The position numbers were made by a program, and so were the translations under genes. Positions 33,201 to 43,505 of a stretch of 64,000 bases of DNA are shown here, one piece after another. How positions within the stretch are numbered: the stretch's first letter is position 1; every line of letters begins with the position of its first letter. The DNA is from Macrocystis pyrifera. Its lineage: Eukaryota > Sar > Phaeophyceae > Laminariales > Laminariaceae. The notes beneath the pieces are model-generated. The model worked only from the letters and a program-made list of their open reading frames with translations, did no database searches and had not been told where the DNA came from. The stretch is from positions 12,906,734 through 12,970,733 of the forward strand of contig JASSKH010000003.1 in the NCBI GenBank assembly GCA_031763025.1. Direction: 5' to 3'.

Positions 33201-36200
33201 GCAGCCGCGAGCTCACACGAAACGGACGGTAGAAAAGCTCCTCTTCGTCTCACTTGTCGTTCCGTACTATACTTGGGCTCCCAGAATGACCTTTTACGAG
33301 CAACCGTGCAAGGTGCATGTACAACCCGTGCTACGCACGATGGAGACATTGAGCACTTTTCAGCCAAACCATTTTCTGACCGGCGGGTCTTCTTGATTGG
33401 CAACTTTTAGAACTGCAGTCCCGCTTTGGGGACAAACCAGTCAAATTCCAAGTAGTATGTCTCGAAAACGTGCCTGCAGTCCTAAAAAAAAACGGTTAAC
33501 CGAGGAGCTGTGTACCGAACGTTGGCATGTCATTGAACGTCAACCCTTTCAGGACTGCGGTCCCGTTTCGTGGACAAACTACTTGTACTATTAATAGCTT
33601 TCGATTGGTTTGTCCCCAAAACAGGACTGCAGTACTAACATAGTTTGAATATCCGTTACATATCTACTACCGTAGAGAAGGACACGGGACTATTCATCAT
33701 GATATTTTTTGTTGACAGTTTGTGGGTGGGATAGAGAGAGCTCCGCGAGCAAGTAGCCTCAGAAATAATTAATATGGGGGGGCACCGTAATCAGGACCAA
33801 ATATGCACGGTAAAATTAGTGAATAATTTTCAATACTATATATATTAATAATATTAGTATACTTACTCCTACCGTAGTACCGAGCCATAGATACAAGTAA
33901 GCCTTTTGTACCAGGTCGGTACGGCAAAGCCCGAGCAGGCTGGCTTGAAGCGTCAGCAGCAGACAGCAGGAGACGATGCGCAGCACGACTATATAGTATG
34001 CAGCAGGCGGGCTTTTAGCGTCAACACCTGAAGGTGACGTACGCACGGCACGACTAGCCCGTACCCTCGTCAGCAATGGAACGATTTTGCTCGCATTCCG
34101 TCACCACGGACAGCTGTCTTGACAGCTGTGACAGCAAACGTACGTACCAGGTATTCCCTATTAAATACTACTGTAGAGCAAACTCATTTTTTTCCTTTTG
34201 AAACTCGACTTGTGGACAAACGCAAAACACTTGTAATACTGTATGTAACAGGAAAGCAAGAGTACGCGAGAAAGGGGAAATAAGGTCCTGCTCTGCTCTG
34301 CTCTGCCTGCGGCTGCGCTGCTGCTGCTGCTGCTGCTGTACTGGTGTGTTTTTGTAACTCTGTGCTGCCTTCCAGTTTGTTCTTGTCCTTTTTTTGTGTT
34401 CGGTGTTTTCGCCCGCATTCCCTCACCATTGGCACCTGTACTTGAAAGCTATAACAGCAAACGTACCATGTATGGTTTACCTTCAAGAAATCTCACATTG
34501 CTCCTTTTGAGACTCGATACAGGTACACGACGTGACAGAGAGCACCACAGGAAGGGGACAGGTCCTGCTTTGCTCTGCTTGGTGCTACCGCTGCTGCTGT
34601 TGGCGGTGCTAAGTGCTATTGCTGGGGGGCTTTGTTGCGATCGCCCAGACAATCTCCTCGGGAACCTCTGCTGAATCGAATCTGCCGGTTGTGTGTGCTT
34701 TTGTGTTCCATTTTTATGATGTACCTGGTACGATATAACATACGCTTGCCTATTATTGGTCACTAATGTTTGGCCGTACGAGAGTCGCCAGAATAGGGTA
34801 CACATTTAGCCTGGTACATTTTTTGCCTCGTTTTCGGTTTGTTTTCGGCTCTCATCACACACTGATTGCGGTTTTAGCTCTCCGCCGCGAAGATGTCACG
34901 AGACAGCACTTTCACCCGTTGACAGACAGCAACTTCGTCTGGACATGCGTCGACGGACTTACACCAAACTACTAGGTGCTACTGTGAAACCCTCGGGCCT
35001 GCATCCTTGTCAGCGCACGTTTCGCCCTGATGTCTCCTGATATATTTGCGCGGCAGGCTGCTGCAGCTGTGTTACTTGTATGGTACACATATACGTGCCG
35101 ACTCCAACTTGGCGAAGACGTATTGAGTGCTTTACTCGTAGTTTTCATCACATTTTCGGCACTGCTGCTGTGGTCTGCCTGAACAACAGCATCTACTGCA
35201 AGTAGATGTACTGTGCTAAATTATTGGTGTTCTTTATCGCTGCCGCCAACTCTTCTACTCAGATTTTGTTTTCTGTGTAACTACCATTATCAACACAAGT
35301 CCCCGGTGCTGTAAAGTAACGTGTCTCTACACGAACCAAATACAAAAATATACATACGTACGCGATTATTCAGTCAGGTTGATTTGGGCTTTCTAATTTC
35401 TGGCGCCACCGTTGTGGTTGTTGTGACAAGACTCCGAAGGGAAATCCTGTATATTTACTTAAAACACGTCTTGCATTTTTTTTAGGAAGCAAACCAAAAA
35501 GAAAGCGACTTCTCCGTCAAGGAGGAGGAGACACATTTTTTTTTCGCTACAAAATGTTCTTAATTTATAGTGCCCTGTATATGCATGCAAAAAACCTCTC
35601 CATTAAATAGTCAGTTATTATCCCGCTTCGCTCGCGACGGGGGCAAAATGCGCACGTCTCTCTGAACCGCAAAGCGCGCTCGCAAAGCTTCCGCACCGGA
35701 AACAACACAGCAACACAACAACCAAACCAACCAGCTCAACCACATCAAGGCAACAACGGCCACCCCAACCGGCAACGACCGCAGTCATAAAGACAGCAAC
35801 GACCACCACAACCGACAACGACTACATATATACAACAACCACATCACAGTCGCCACCACAATTACAACAAGACCAAAACACAAACTACAGCACACGACAA
35901 TAAGGCCAGCGAGGTCGGTATTCGTCGCTGCGGCCGTAACCCACACTCAGACGACCAATCGTTCACCCCCCTCAAAAGCCGATGGAGGCCAGCAACGAGC
36001 TATATTCAAAAGCAGACAGAAAAAGGGGCCTGGGTGTCTCTGACGCTATGTACGCAAGCACGTTCTGACGCGTCAACCTTATCCCCCGAGCCCAACAAAA
36101 AAAAAAAACGATCTTACGCTTACCCTCGCCCGCCCTGGCCCTTATCCTCGTGTCTTTCCATCACGCGGCACACGCCCTCCTTATAAAAAGAAAATATTTT

Positions 36201-36777
36201 AAGATTCCACCGCACTCTTACATCCCCGCCGCCAAGCTCTAGACTGCTGTATATACTCGCAACTGCAAAAGCTGCAGCGTTCGCTCTTCCACGGGAACAA
36301 AACACGACGACACACGACCGATCCCACTCTCCCCTGACTGCTCCCGCGCCGCGTGCACGCCCTCCCCGCCCCCCGTGCCTGTCACCCCCCCTCCCTCACC
36401 CTCGCCCACCTCCCCCCCCTCTGCCCAAGCCCCTCCCATCCCCTTCCCCCCCTCCACTCCAACCGTGCCCCCCCACCCACCTTCTCCCGCCCCCCTCTAC
36501 CATTCCCCCCCTCGGCCCAGCCTCCTCCAACTCCCACCCACCTACCCACTTACCCACCTACCCGCCCACCCATGTTCACACCCATCTTCCCAACCCGCCC
36601 CAGCGTCCTTCACTTCCCACCCATCCACTCATCCACCCACCCACCCACTCACCACCGTCGACGCTGCTCCTCCATAGCCGCCGCGTGCGCTCGCATGTCT
36701 TGGGGCACAGCGAACGAACTTTGCATCTGTTCATGTATATAGTCCACGTTGAAGTTGAACGGTAGGTTGGAGAACAA
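27243..36777 (-). CDS. RING-H2 E3 ubiquitin ligase with three SAP/MANF-C-like repeats (5' end not found)
   Basis: Likely transfers ubiquitin from an E2 to substrates. Exons recovered: 36653-36777, 32374-32407 (34 bp), 31720-31834, 30662-30822, 28633-28722 and about 27243-28106; phases agree at all junctions. The segment SALKNIPEVK then a RING-H2 is the layout of RNF115/RNF126-type ligases. The RING ligands are CSVC, CAHIFH, EC and CPVC with spacing C-x2-C-x14-C-x-H-x2-H-x2-C-x10-C-x2-C, split by an intron after HIFHK. Three repeats follow, each ending in a C-L-E-K motif: NVDIARCLEKADIV, GIEVDGCLEKADLL and GVSTVGCLEKGDMV, similar to the SAP-like fold of MANF C-termini. A Gly-rich linker (codons around 27640-27740) separates repeats 2 and 3. 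The upstream exon(s) with the start Met are not identified. The acceptor of the last exon (28106) is a guess. Confidence 0.8.
29751..29951 (+). mobile_element. MITE family P, copy 1 (split by a family T insertion)
   Basis: The left end TTAA-CCCTTCAGTACTGCAG (29747-29766) and right end GGACTGCAGTCCTCAAAGG form an inverted pair; CCC(T)n ends with a TTAA-like target site suggest piggyBac-type mobilisation. The inner ends carry GGGGACAAAC and GTTTGTCCCC. A family T element (29794-29898) sits in the middle. It lies in the RING gene intron. Confidence 0.65.
29794..29898 (+). mobile_element. MITE family T, copy 2 (nested)
   Basis: This 105-bp element has the family ends TTACGGGGGACCATAGT and ACTATGGTCCCCCGTAA. 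It is inserted at a TA inside a family P element. The empty site is visible in the P copy at 33544-33642. Confidence 0.85.
30201..30305 (-). mobile_element. MITE family T, copy 3
   Basis: This 105-bp copy lies in reverse orientation relative to copies 1 and 2. TA dinucleotides flank it at 30199-30200 and 30306-30307, and the ends are CCCCCGTAG-type. It sits in the RING gene intron. Confidence 0.85.
31452..31652 (-). repeat. Dispersed ~230-bp module R, copy 1
   Basis: A minus-strand copy of the module found at 37981-39010, 52113-52345 and 58390-58625. It contains complements of words such as CTTGGTGCAAGCAATGTCTG. It lies in the intron just downstream of the first RING exon. Confidence 0.8.
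31937..32030 (+). repeat. AAGC/AGCA microsatellite
   Basis: Tandem AAGC units with AAAG and AGGC variants. It is simple-sequence DNA in the RING gene intron. Confidence 0.85.
33404..33642 (+). mobile_element. MITE family P, copies 2 and 3 side by side
   Basis: Copy at about 33404-33490 has ACTGCAGTCCCGCTTTGGGG at the left and CCTGCAGTCC at the right. Copy at 33544-33642 begins CCCTTTCAGGACTGC after TCAA and ends GGACTGCAGTACT. The second copy lacks the T insertion and serves as the empty site for the nested copy at 29751. Confidence 0.65.
34889..35047 (+). repeat. Dispersed ~165-bp repeat D, copy 1
   Basis: Contains GATGTCACGAGACAGCA, GACAGACAGCAACTT, ACCAAACTACTAGGT and TGTCTCCTGATAT in the same order as copies at 42568-42725 and 43316-43505. 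No coding sense is visible. Confidence 0.65.
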
Positions 36778-36838
36778 CTGCCTTGGGCATGGCCGGGGTC
36801 GGACGAACAAAACAACCACGCCAGATCAAGACAGCAAG

Positions 36839-37000
36839 CACGCAAGGTAGCAAAGCAAGCTAGCTATTGATAGCAAGCTACGTAGCTATTGATAGCAAGC
36901 TACGTAGCTAAGCAAGCAAGCAAGCAAGCTACGTAGCTAAGCAAGCAAGCAAGCAAGCAAGCAAGCTACCAGTAGCATGCTAGCATGTAAAATGTTAAAT
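36839..37000 (+). repeat. AAGC microsatellite with GCTACGTAGC palindromes
   Basis: AAGC units are interrupted four times by GCTACGTAGCT, with GCTATTGATAGC variants. It lies just upstream of the first recovered RING exon on the gene's strand. Confidence 0.85.
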
Positions 37001-37329
37001 AGCTACAGTAGCAAGCAAACAAGGTATAGCTCTCAAGACAGCAAGCGCAACGTGAGCAAGGTGAGACAAAGCAAGCAATGATAATGAATAATAATAATTA
37101 TTATTAATAATTAAACCAAACTAAACCCAACCCAACCGAAACAAACCAAACCAAACCAGAGAAGAGCAATGGAAAGAAAAATAGAAAATAAAATAAGCTC
37201 ACGTCGGACGGCACCCCCCAGCCTTGTCTCGACCACCACTGCTGCTCCTGTCCTTGTGGCGACGGCGAACCCGACCTGTTCATTCGTTCGATACGTCGTC
37301 AGGCCAGGCACCAAATTCAAATAGCATAG

Positions 37330-37615
37330 TAAAGCACCACAGCACCGAAAGTACAGCACAGCACGTACATAGGAGTAGAGCAGAGTAGAGTAGGGCACAG
37401 CACATCACAACACATCGTTACATGCAGTACAGCATAGTGCAGTACAGTGGACTACATACAGCACAGCGCCACACCGCGCAGCACAGCGACGAGCAGCGTA
37501 GTGCAGCGAGCAGCACAGCGCAGCACAGAGCAGCGTAGTGCAGAGCAGCATAGCACAGCGCAGAGCAGCTCAACACAGCACAGCACAGCACAGCACAGCG
37601 GCAGCGGCAGCGGCA
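37330..37615 (+). repeat. CACAG/CAGAG-type degenerate microsatellite
   Basis: Dense AGCACAGC-like words in tandem, with AGCAGCGTAGTGC variants. Simple-sequence DNA; frames through it are compositional. Confidence 0.8.
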
Positions 37616-37758
37616 GACAGATGTTGGCGCTCGCTGCCGGTCTGGACCGCCCTGTGAGTCAAGGAAAGGGCGGTTTTCATCTTACTATCAGGTATGTACA
37701 ATTCTGGACGGAAATGTAAGGACCCTTTAGTCTTCATATCAATTCCTAAACGTTCCTA

Positions 37759-37867
37759 TCACGGGGGACCATAGTAAATAGGACCAAATATTGTTAGTAA
37801 AAATAGCGCAATACATAGGTTTTTGTGTGTACCGTAGGTCCTATGTACTATGTATGGTTCCCCGTAA
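37759..37867 (+). mobile_element. MITE family T, copy 4
   Basis: This ~109-bp copy is flanked by TA (37757-37758 and 37868-37869). The left end is TCACGGGGGACCATAGT and the right end is GGTTCCCCGTAA. It lies right next to a family M fragment (37712-37740). Confidence 0.8.
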
Positions 37868-37980
37868 TAGTATTTCCATCCACAGTGATACCGTATGTAC
37901 ACAATCACATTCCTCGTATCTGGTACGTATTATCCCCAGGAAACAAGCCGACGATACGAATTTACCCCCCCTGCCGCCCC

Positions 37981-39010
37981 CCATCCATATGCAAGTCCGC
38001 CTCACAAGCGGTTCTTAGTAGGATGCAGCTCACCCTTCATGCGACTCGCCGGACACCTCACGGCGCTTCGCGCTTGGTGCAAGCAATGTCTGCCTGGTCG
38101 GTGAAAACCCGACATGCTCCGTCCCGGCAATGTAGGGATGCGAGGGTCTAGGGTCATACGACTACGGCCATGCATGAGATCGAGTACATCTCTCCTATCG
38201 AGTACACCCCCCCTGCCCCCCCTATTATATATAGGTTGGGTTGGCGTCGGTTGGTAACGACACTGTAAAACATGCCGCTCACTATCGCACTTGAGCTAGA
38301 CGAAAACCAGGGTACCGCTTTTTATTCGTATTTTTTTCGGCGGTCAGTCACGGCTAGTTGTCGAGCTAGATCATTTGTGCGAGGTGGACAACCTTTACTC
38401 CGCACAAGTGGGAATGATCGTATCACGTAGTGTTCAAGGTAAAGCACCCAAGACGCAATTTACATAGTACTCCCATTACTGTCTCTGGAAGTGGCTACAC
38501 CGGAAATTAAACTAACTCATTGAAGCTGTCATCCATATGCAAGTCCGCCTCACAAGCGGTTCTTAGTAGGATGCAGCTCACCCTTCATGCGACCCGCCGG
38601 ACACCTCACGGCGCTTCGCGCTTGGTGCAAGCAATGTCTGCCTGGTCGGTGAAAACACGACATGCTCCTTTCCAGCATTGTAGGGATGCGAGGGTCTAGG
38701 GTCATACGACTACGGCCATGCCTGAGATCGAGTGAATCTCTCCTATCGAGTACACCCCCCCCCCCCCCCTCCCGACGTGTGGCCACACCAGACAATAAAT
38801 CAATTCATTGACGATGTCATCCATATGCAAGAAAAACCGCCTCAAAGGAGGTTCTTAGAAGGATGCAGCTCACCCTTTATACGACTCGCCCGATACCTCA
38901 CGGCGCTTCGCGCTTGGTGCAAGCAATGTCTGCCTGGGCGGTGAAAACCCGACGTGCTCCGTCCCGGCATTGTAGGGATGCGAGGGTCTATAATGAGTAC
39001 ACACACCCCC
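37981..39010 (+). repeat. Three direct copies of the dispersed ~230-bp module R
   Basis: Copies at 37981-38215, 38522-38760 and 38818-39010 begin with CATCCATATGCAAG and share GGCGCTTCGCGCTTGGTGCA, TGCCTGGTCGGTGAAAAC and GGGATGCGAGGGTCTA. Between copies 1 and 2 lies a ~300-bp companion segment (38222-38521) starting GGTTGGGTTGGCGTCGGTTG; the same companion precedes the copy at 58390 and, on the minus strand, accompanies the copy at 52113. No terminal repeats or coding domain are obvious, so the element class is unknown. Confidence 0.85.
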
Positions 39011-39845
39011 CCGACGTGGCTCGTCCCGGCTCTGTCGAGGACGTGTCTCAACCAGGAGTAGGAACGGTACTCCTTCTCGAAAGGGATGCGTGGTCACTGG
39101 TCAGCTAACTAAGGCACGCAACAAAATGAGTACGCCCCCAAGGGATGCGTGGTCAACGGTCAAATGACCAAGGCAAGCAACAAACGAATATGCCCCCCCC
39201 CGCCTCCCCCAAGCATACGCTCATCGGCCTCAACATCGAGAAATAAGGTGCTCGTGGCGGACTCGGGGTGTCCGACACCAGGTATAAGCAGCTTGGGTTT
39301 TGTCTGTCTGGTCGCTGAATAAACAAATGCTGCTGAGTTGAGTTGCTCAGGGGGTCGTGGGATCAATCAGCAGTTTTTACCGGGTCAAACTATGGCCCGA
39401 CTGGGTCTCGGACGGCGTGGCGCAGGACCATCGACGAGACCGAGCTGAGCCGAGCCGAGCCGTCCCCGTATTCGCGAGGCCATCGTGTAGGCAAACCCTC
39501 GATCGTCTCTTTCGTCAAGGGAACTTGTGGTGCTTGCTCATGACGCTGGCATTCTTGGACAAAAGGGCGAAAAAAGGTTTAACCAATCACGGAGCTGAGT
39601 CCAGGTCAATAGCCTCCGGCGCACATACTATTGTGCTGGCCTGCTTATTTGCCGGCTCATCTTGGGCAGCCCAGATGTGCACACGCGTTGGAGGCTGTCC
39701 TTATAGACCGCGGACTAGATAATGTCGACAACTTAGTGTGAGAACAACAGCAACAGCAGCAGCACCTCAAGGCGCCGAGGAAACGGTGTCCCTCGCAGAG
39801 AAAGACGCCGCATTCGCGCCATGATCCACCTTGACGCCAAATATA

Positions 39846-41095
39846 CGACCGAGCGAGACGGTGGCGGCGGCCACCACCCGAGCCGGGTTGTACCCCGTCC
39901 CCAATATGGGCAGAAAGAAAGACACCAGCTTTACGAGCAGTGAGACCGACCAGACCCAGCTTATGACGAAGGTGATTGGGAACAGGGTACAGGTAGCACC
40001 CACAACTGAACGCCGACAGGAGAGAGACATGTTCTGGCCTTGGTCCATCTCGAACTCGGAGTCAGAAGAAGCAAGGCGATCACCATCCGAGCCGTGTCGT
40101 ATGCCCTCCCCGATGTGGGCAGAAAAAAAAAACAGCTCTGCTGTAGGACGAGATTGGGATCGACCAGACCCAGCTTCTGCCTGGAGTTGATTCGGGCCGT
40201 GGCACAACAGTAGCTGGCAGCCACGACTGGAACGCTAACTGGAGAGAGATTCCATGTTCTGGTCCTCGATCGAAGTCGAAGTCGGAGGCGGAAAGGCCAG
40301 ATGGTCCACCATAGCTTTCAACCAACCAGGATATTGGGTCACCTGATCTCCTATCTCACCTCCAGCCCCACCACCTCTCCCTCTCCAATTTCACCGCCAC
40401 TTCCAGGACCACCACCTCCTTGTGCCCCTCCATCTCCAGCTTCCAACCACGCAGTACTTAGAGTCACCTCATCTCCTATCTCACCTACAGCCCCACCATC
40501 TCTCCCTCCTCAATTTCACCGTTACTTCCAGCACCAGCATCTCCTTGCGCCCGTCCATCTCGGACATGGAGGGGCGTAAGGAGGTGGTGGTGGTGCTGGA
40601 AGTGGTGGTGCGATTGGAAGGGGGGGGGGGGGGGGGGGGGGGGGTGGCAGACGGTGGAGATGACATAGGACATCACGTGACTTAAACCACTGGAAGCCAG
40701 GGTCGAGCAGCTCTGGCCGTAAGCAAGGCGACCACCACCCGAGCCGAGTGGTGTGTGCCCTGCCCGATGTAGGCAAACAAAGCAGTGCTACGATTGGGCG
40801 AGAACGACCAGGCCAAGCTCCTGACCGAAGCTGGTCGGGGACAGGGTACAGTTAGCAGCCGCGAAGTGGACGCTGATTGGAGAGACACTACGTTCTGGCC
40901 TTACCTCGCCTCCAAGTCGGAGTAAAAACAAGTAAGGGTATCACCACCCTGAGCCGAGCCCTCGCCGATGTGGGAATACAAACCAGTTCCACGACGAGTG
41001 AGATCGACCAGACCCGGCTTCTGCTCGAACTTGATCGGGGCCTGGGTACGTACACATATGCATACTACTAATACTAAGTTAGCAGCAACATCTAA
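39846..41095 (+). repeat. ~235-bp tandem satellite, about four units
   Basis: Units at about 39846-40072, 40073-40310, 40715-40930 and 40931-41095 share CACCACCCGAGCCG, CCGATGTGGGCA, GACCAGACCCAGCTT and GGAGAGAGA-type words in fixed order. The array is interrupted at 40311-40710 by a C/T-rich ~120-bp sub-repeat present twice and by a G run (40620-40644). Confidence 0.75.
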
Positions 41096-41661
41096 ATGCC
41101 GACTGGACTTTCGTTAGTCACGCACGGGTGGGGTACGTATGTAGGTATGATAGACGTGACTGAATGCTGAACATGCTCTTGAATTCTGTTTTGGTGACGA
41201 TACCTGCTACGCAGCTCAAAAGTTCATGGGGATCGGCCACTACAAACTGCGTGCATAACGTACATATCTATGGCCACACTTGCAACTGTGTTCTCCCGGG
41301 CACAATTGATTACAAGGCCTTGCCGCGCTCAGCGTCTGCGAGTACAAAAAAAAGTCCTTCGCGTTTACGTACTGCCTTACGGCCCGACGACGAGAAGGGG
41401 CGTTTCTTTTTCTGTTCTTCGTTTTCTTTGCTTCCTTTGGTTTCTCTACTTTATTCGGTACGGGTGCTGGTTTTTCTGTTTTTTGTCGCTTCTTTCGTCG
41501 CTATTTCCTTTCGCCGTTGGGTTTTGCCGTTTCCTCGATCATCTCGCTTACTTCTCACTGTTTTTCAATTACGATTCCAGTTTCGGAAATATTTACGTAT
41601 GATTCAACCTACAGCCAGCAAGCAGTACGGGTAAACCCAGAACTACCACGGTCTCGTATTA

Positions 41662-41768
41662 TTACGGGGGGGGGCATAGTAAATAGGACCAAATTTTATT
41701 CTTAAAAATAGATAAATATATAGGTTTTCGTGTGTACCGTAGGTTCTATTTACTATGGTCCCCCGTAA
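41662..41768 (+). mobile_element. MITE family T, copy 5
   Basis: This 107-bp copy is flanked by TA at both ends. The ends are TTACGGGGG and CCCCCGTAA, and the internal AAAAATAGATAAATATATAGG matches the family core. Confidence 0.85.
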
Positions 41769-42567
41769 TAATAGTGCTGTCCTGCCGCCTGTGCTACAGC
41801 ACCTGTACCATAAAATATTGATACTGCGGTTTTCGCCACATCACCCTCGTATACGAGGCACGAAGAGAAACCAAGGGTCTCAAGAGTTGAGCTCGGCGGA
41901 GGCCCCTACACCTGCGATGTGCCACACAACCTGCGCCCGACAGAGGCTGAGGGCGAGCGTCACACAAGCTGGGCCCGCCAGGCGCTGGGCTGGGAGCGAG
42001 GCTGAGGGCGAGCATCTCGACAAGTTTTCGGTTATGATTTCAAGCGAGTTGTAGTCAACAGGGTACCGTTTTATTAGTTTATTATTAATAGGCAATTTTT
42101 GTTGATTGTGGTATTGTTCGCTCACACATGCAGGAATTTCAAGCACGAGTGTTTGTTTGATTTGTTTTTTTCTTCAAATAGCCATGTTCCCTCAAGTTTA
42201 TTTGAATGTCAAAATTAGCCATAAAAAACTTGATTGTGGTAAATGATTACTTCCGACGGGCGGGGCACGTTTGCACTTTAGCTTATAGAAACCCCAGGCA
42301 GGTAAGCCTGGGGGAACTCTTGCTTCTCAATTTTTACCGTATACCCGATGTATTATTGATAATACGCAAGATAACACACACCCTCGGACAGAATTTCCAA
42401 GCTGATTTTTTCGTCCACAGCGGGGAGGGTGCAAACGCCGAGCGATGCGTCTATGAAAAAATATTGTCGAGGTCTTTCCAGAGCCACCGTTATCTGTTTG
42501 CGTACCTCCCTATGATAGTTTAGGAGAAGATCGGGTCGAAAACTCGTCCTAGATACTGCGGTACAAA

Positions 42568-42725
42568 GATGTCAGTCAGGAGACAGCATTTCGCCTTTGA
42601 CAGACAGCAACTTTGCCTTGACATGCCGGGACAGAAACCAAACTACTAGGTTGTAGTGTGAAGCACTCGGCCCTATACCCTTGGCAGCGCACATTTTGCC
42701 TTGCTTGACGTGTCTCCTGACCTAT
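42568..42725 (+). repeat. Dispersed ~165-bp repeat D, copy 2
   Basis: Shares GACAGACAGCAACTTTG, ACCAAACTACTAGGTTG and GTGTCTCCTGACCTA with copy 1 at 34889 in the same order. Confidence 0.65.
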
Positions 42726-43315
42726 TGGCCGCTGTACGTATATAGATGCAAGGGTGCGTTTGCTACCTCGGGTGTTATGCTTGTGCGGTAAAGCACTACG
42801 TACGTATTCGATTCTTCTATCTTTTTAGTCTGTTCGACGTGTGCTGCTGTGCCACATAAAGACCGACCTGTTATCACATCACCTGACACGTTCATCCTCG
42901 CGTTTATCGTCTACCAGCATACACATGGTGTGCCAAGTATGAAGTAAAGAGTGTATAATACCATATACCATACAGCAGCAGTGTTACGAAACAAACATCA
43001 AAGTGAAACCGAGCCAGTTGCAATGGGCTTCATCGCTGAACCTGTCAACACAAGAACACAACAAATTATCGCTCGTGCCGGTACAGCAGTACATCGTAAA
43101 TGATTACCGACACAAGCAGTACCAGGGGGTAGTCTACTGCTGTGTCGTTGATACTCGAACGAAAACAGAAACTTGGAAAGTTTGTGTTGGAAAAATACGC
43201 AAAGGTGAAGGTTCACACCATGCACCGATAATCGATTCCTGCTTCACGATCTAGATATTTCAGGGCAGATGATCCTGGATCTGTACGATCTAGCTCACGT
43301 CGCCGGGTGGGACCC

Positions 43316-43505
43316 GAAGATGTCAGGCGACAGCATTTTCACCCCTTTGCCAGACAGAATTTTTTTGCCTCTGCGCGTACATGCCTTGACTTGACACCAA
43401 AATACAAGGCTTTAGTGTGGAGCACTGGGTCCTGCTACTACCCCTACACCCTTGACAGCGCGCGTTTTTTTTTTGCTCGACATGTCTCCCGGCATCTTTG
43501 GTGGC
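43316..43505 (+). repeat. Dispersed ~165-bp repeat D, copy 3
   Basis: More diverged copy with AAGATGTCAGGCGACAGCAT, CATGCCTTGACTTGACACC and CATGTCTCCCGGCAT in the family order. Confidence 0.55.

Noticed and set aside
33769..33830. Another family T MITE
   Set aside because: GGGGGGGCACCGTAATCAGGACC resembles the left end, but the core and right end are missing; at most a fragment.
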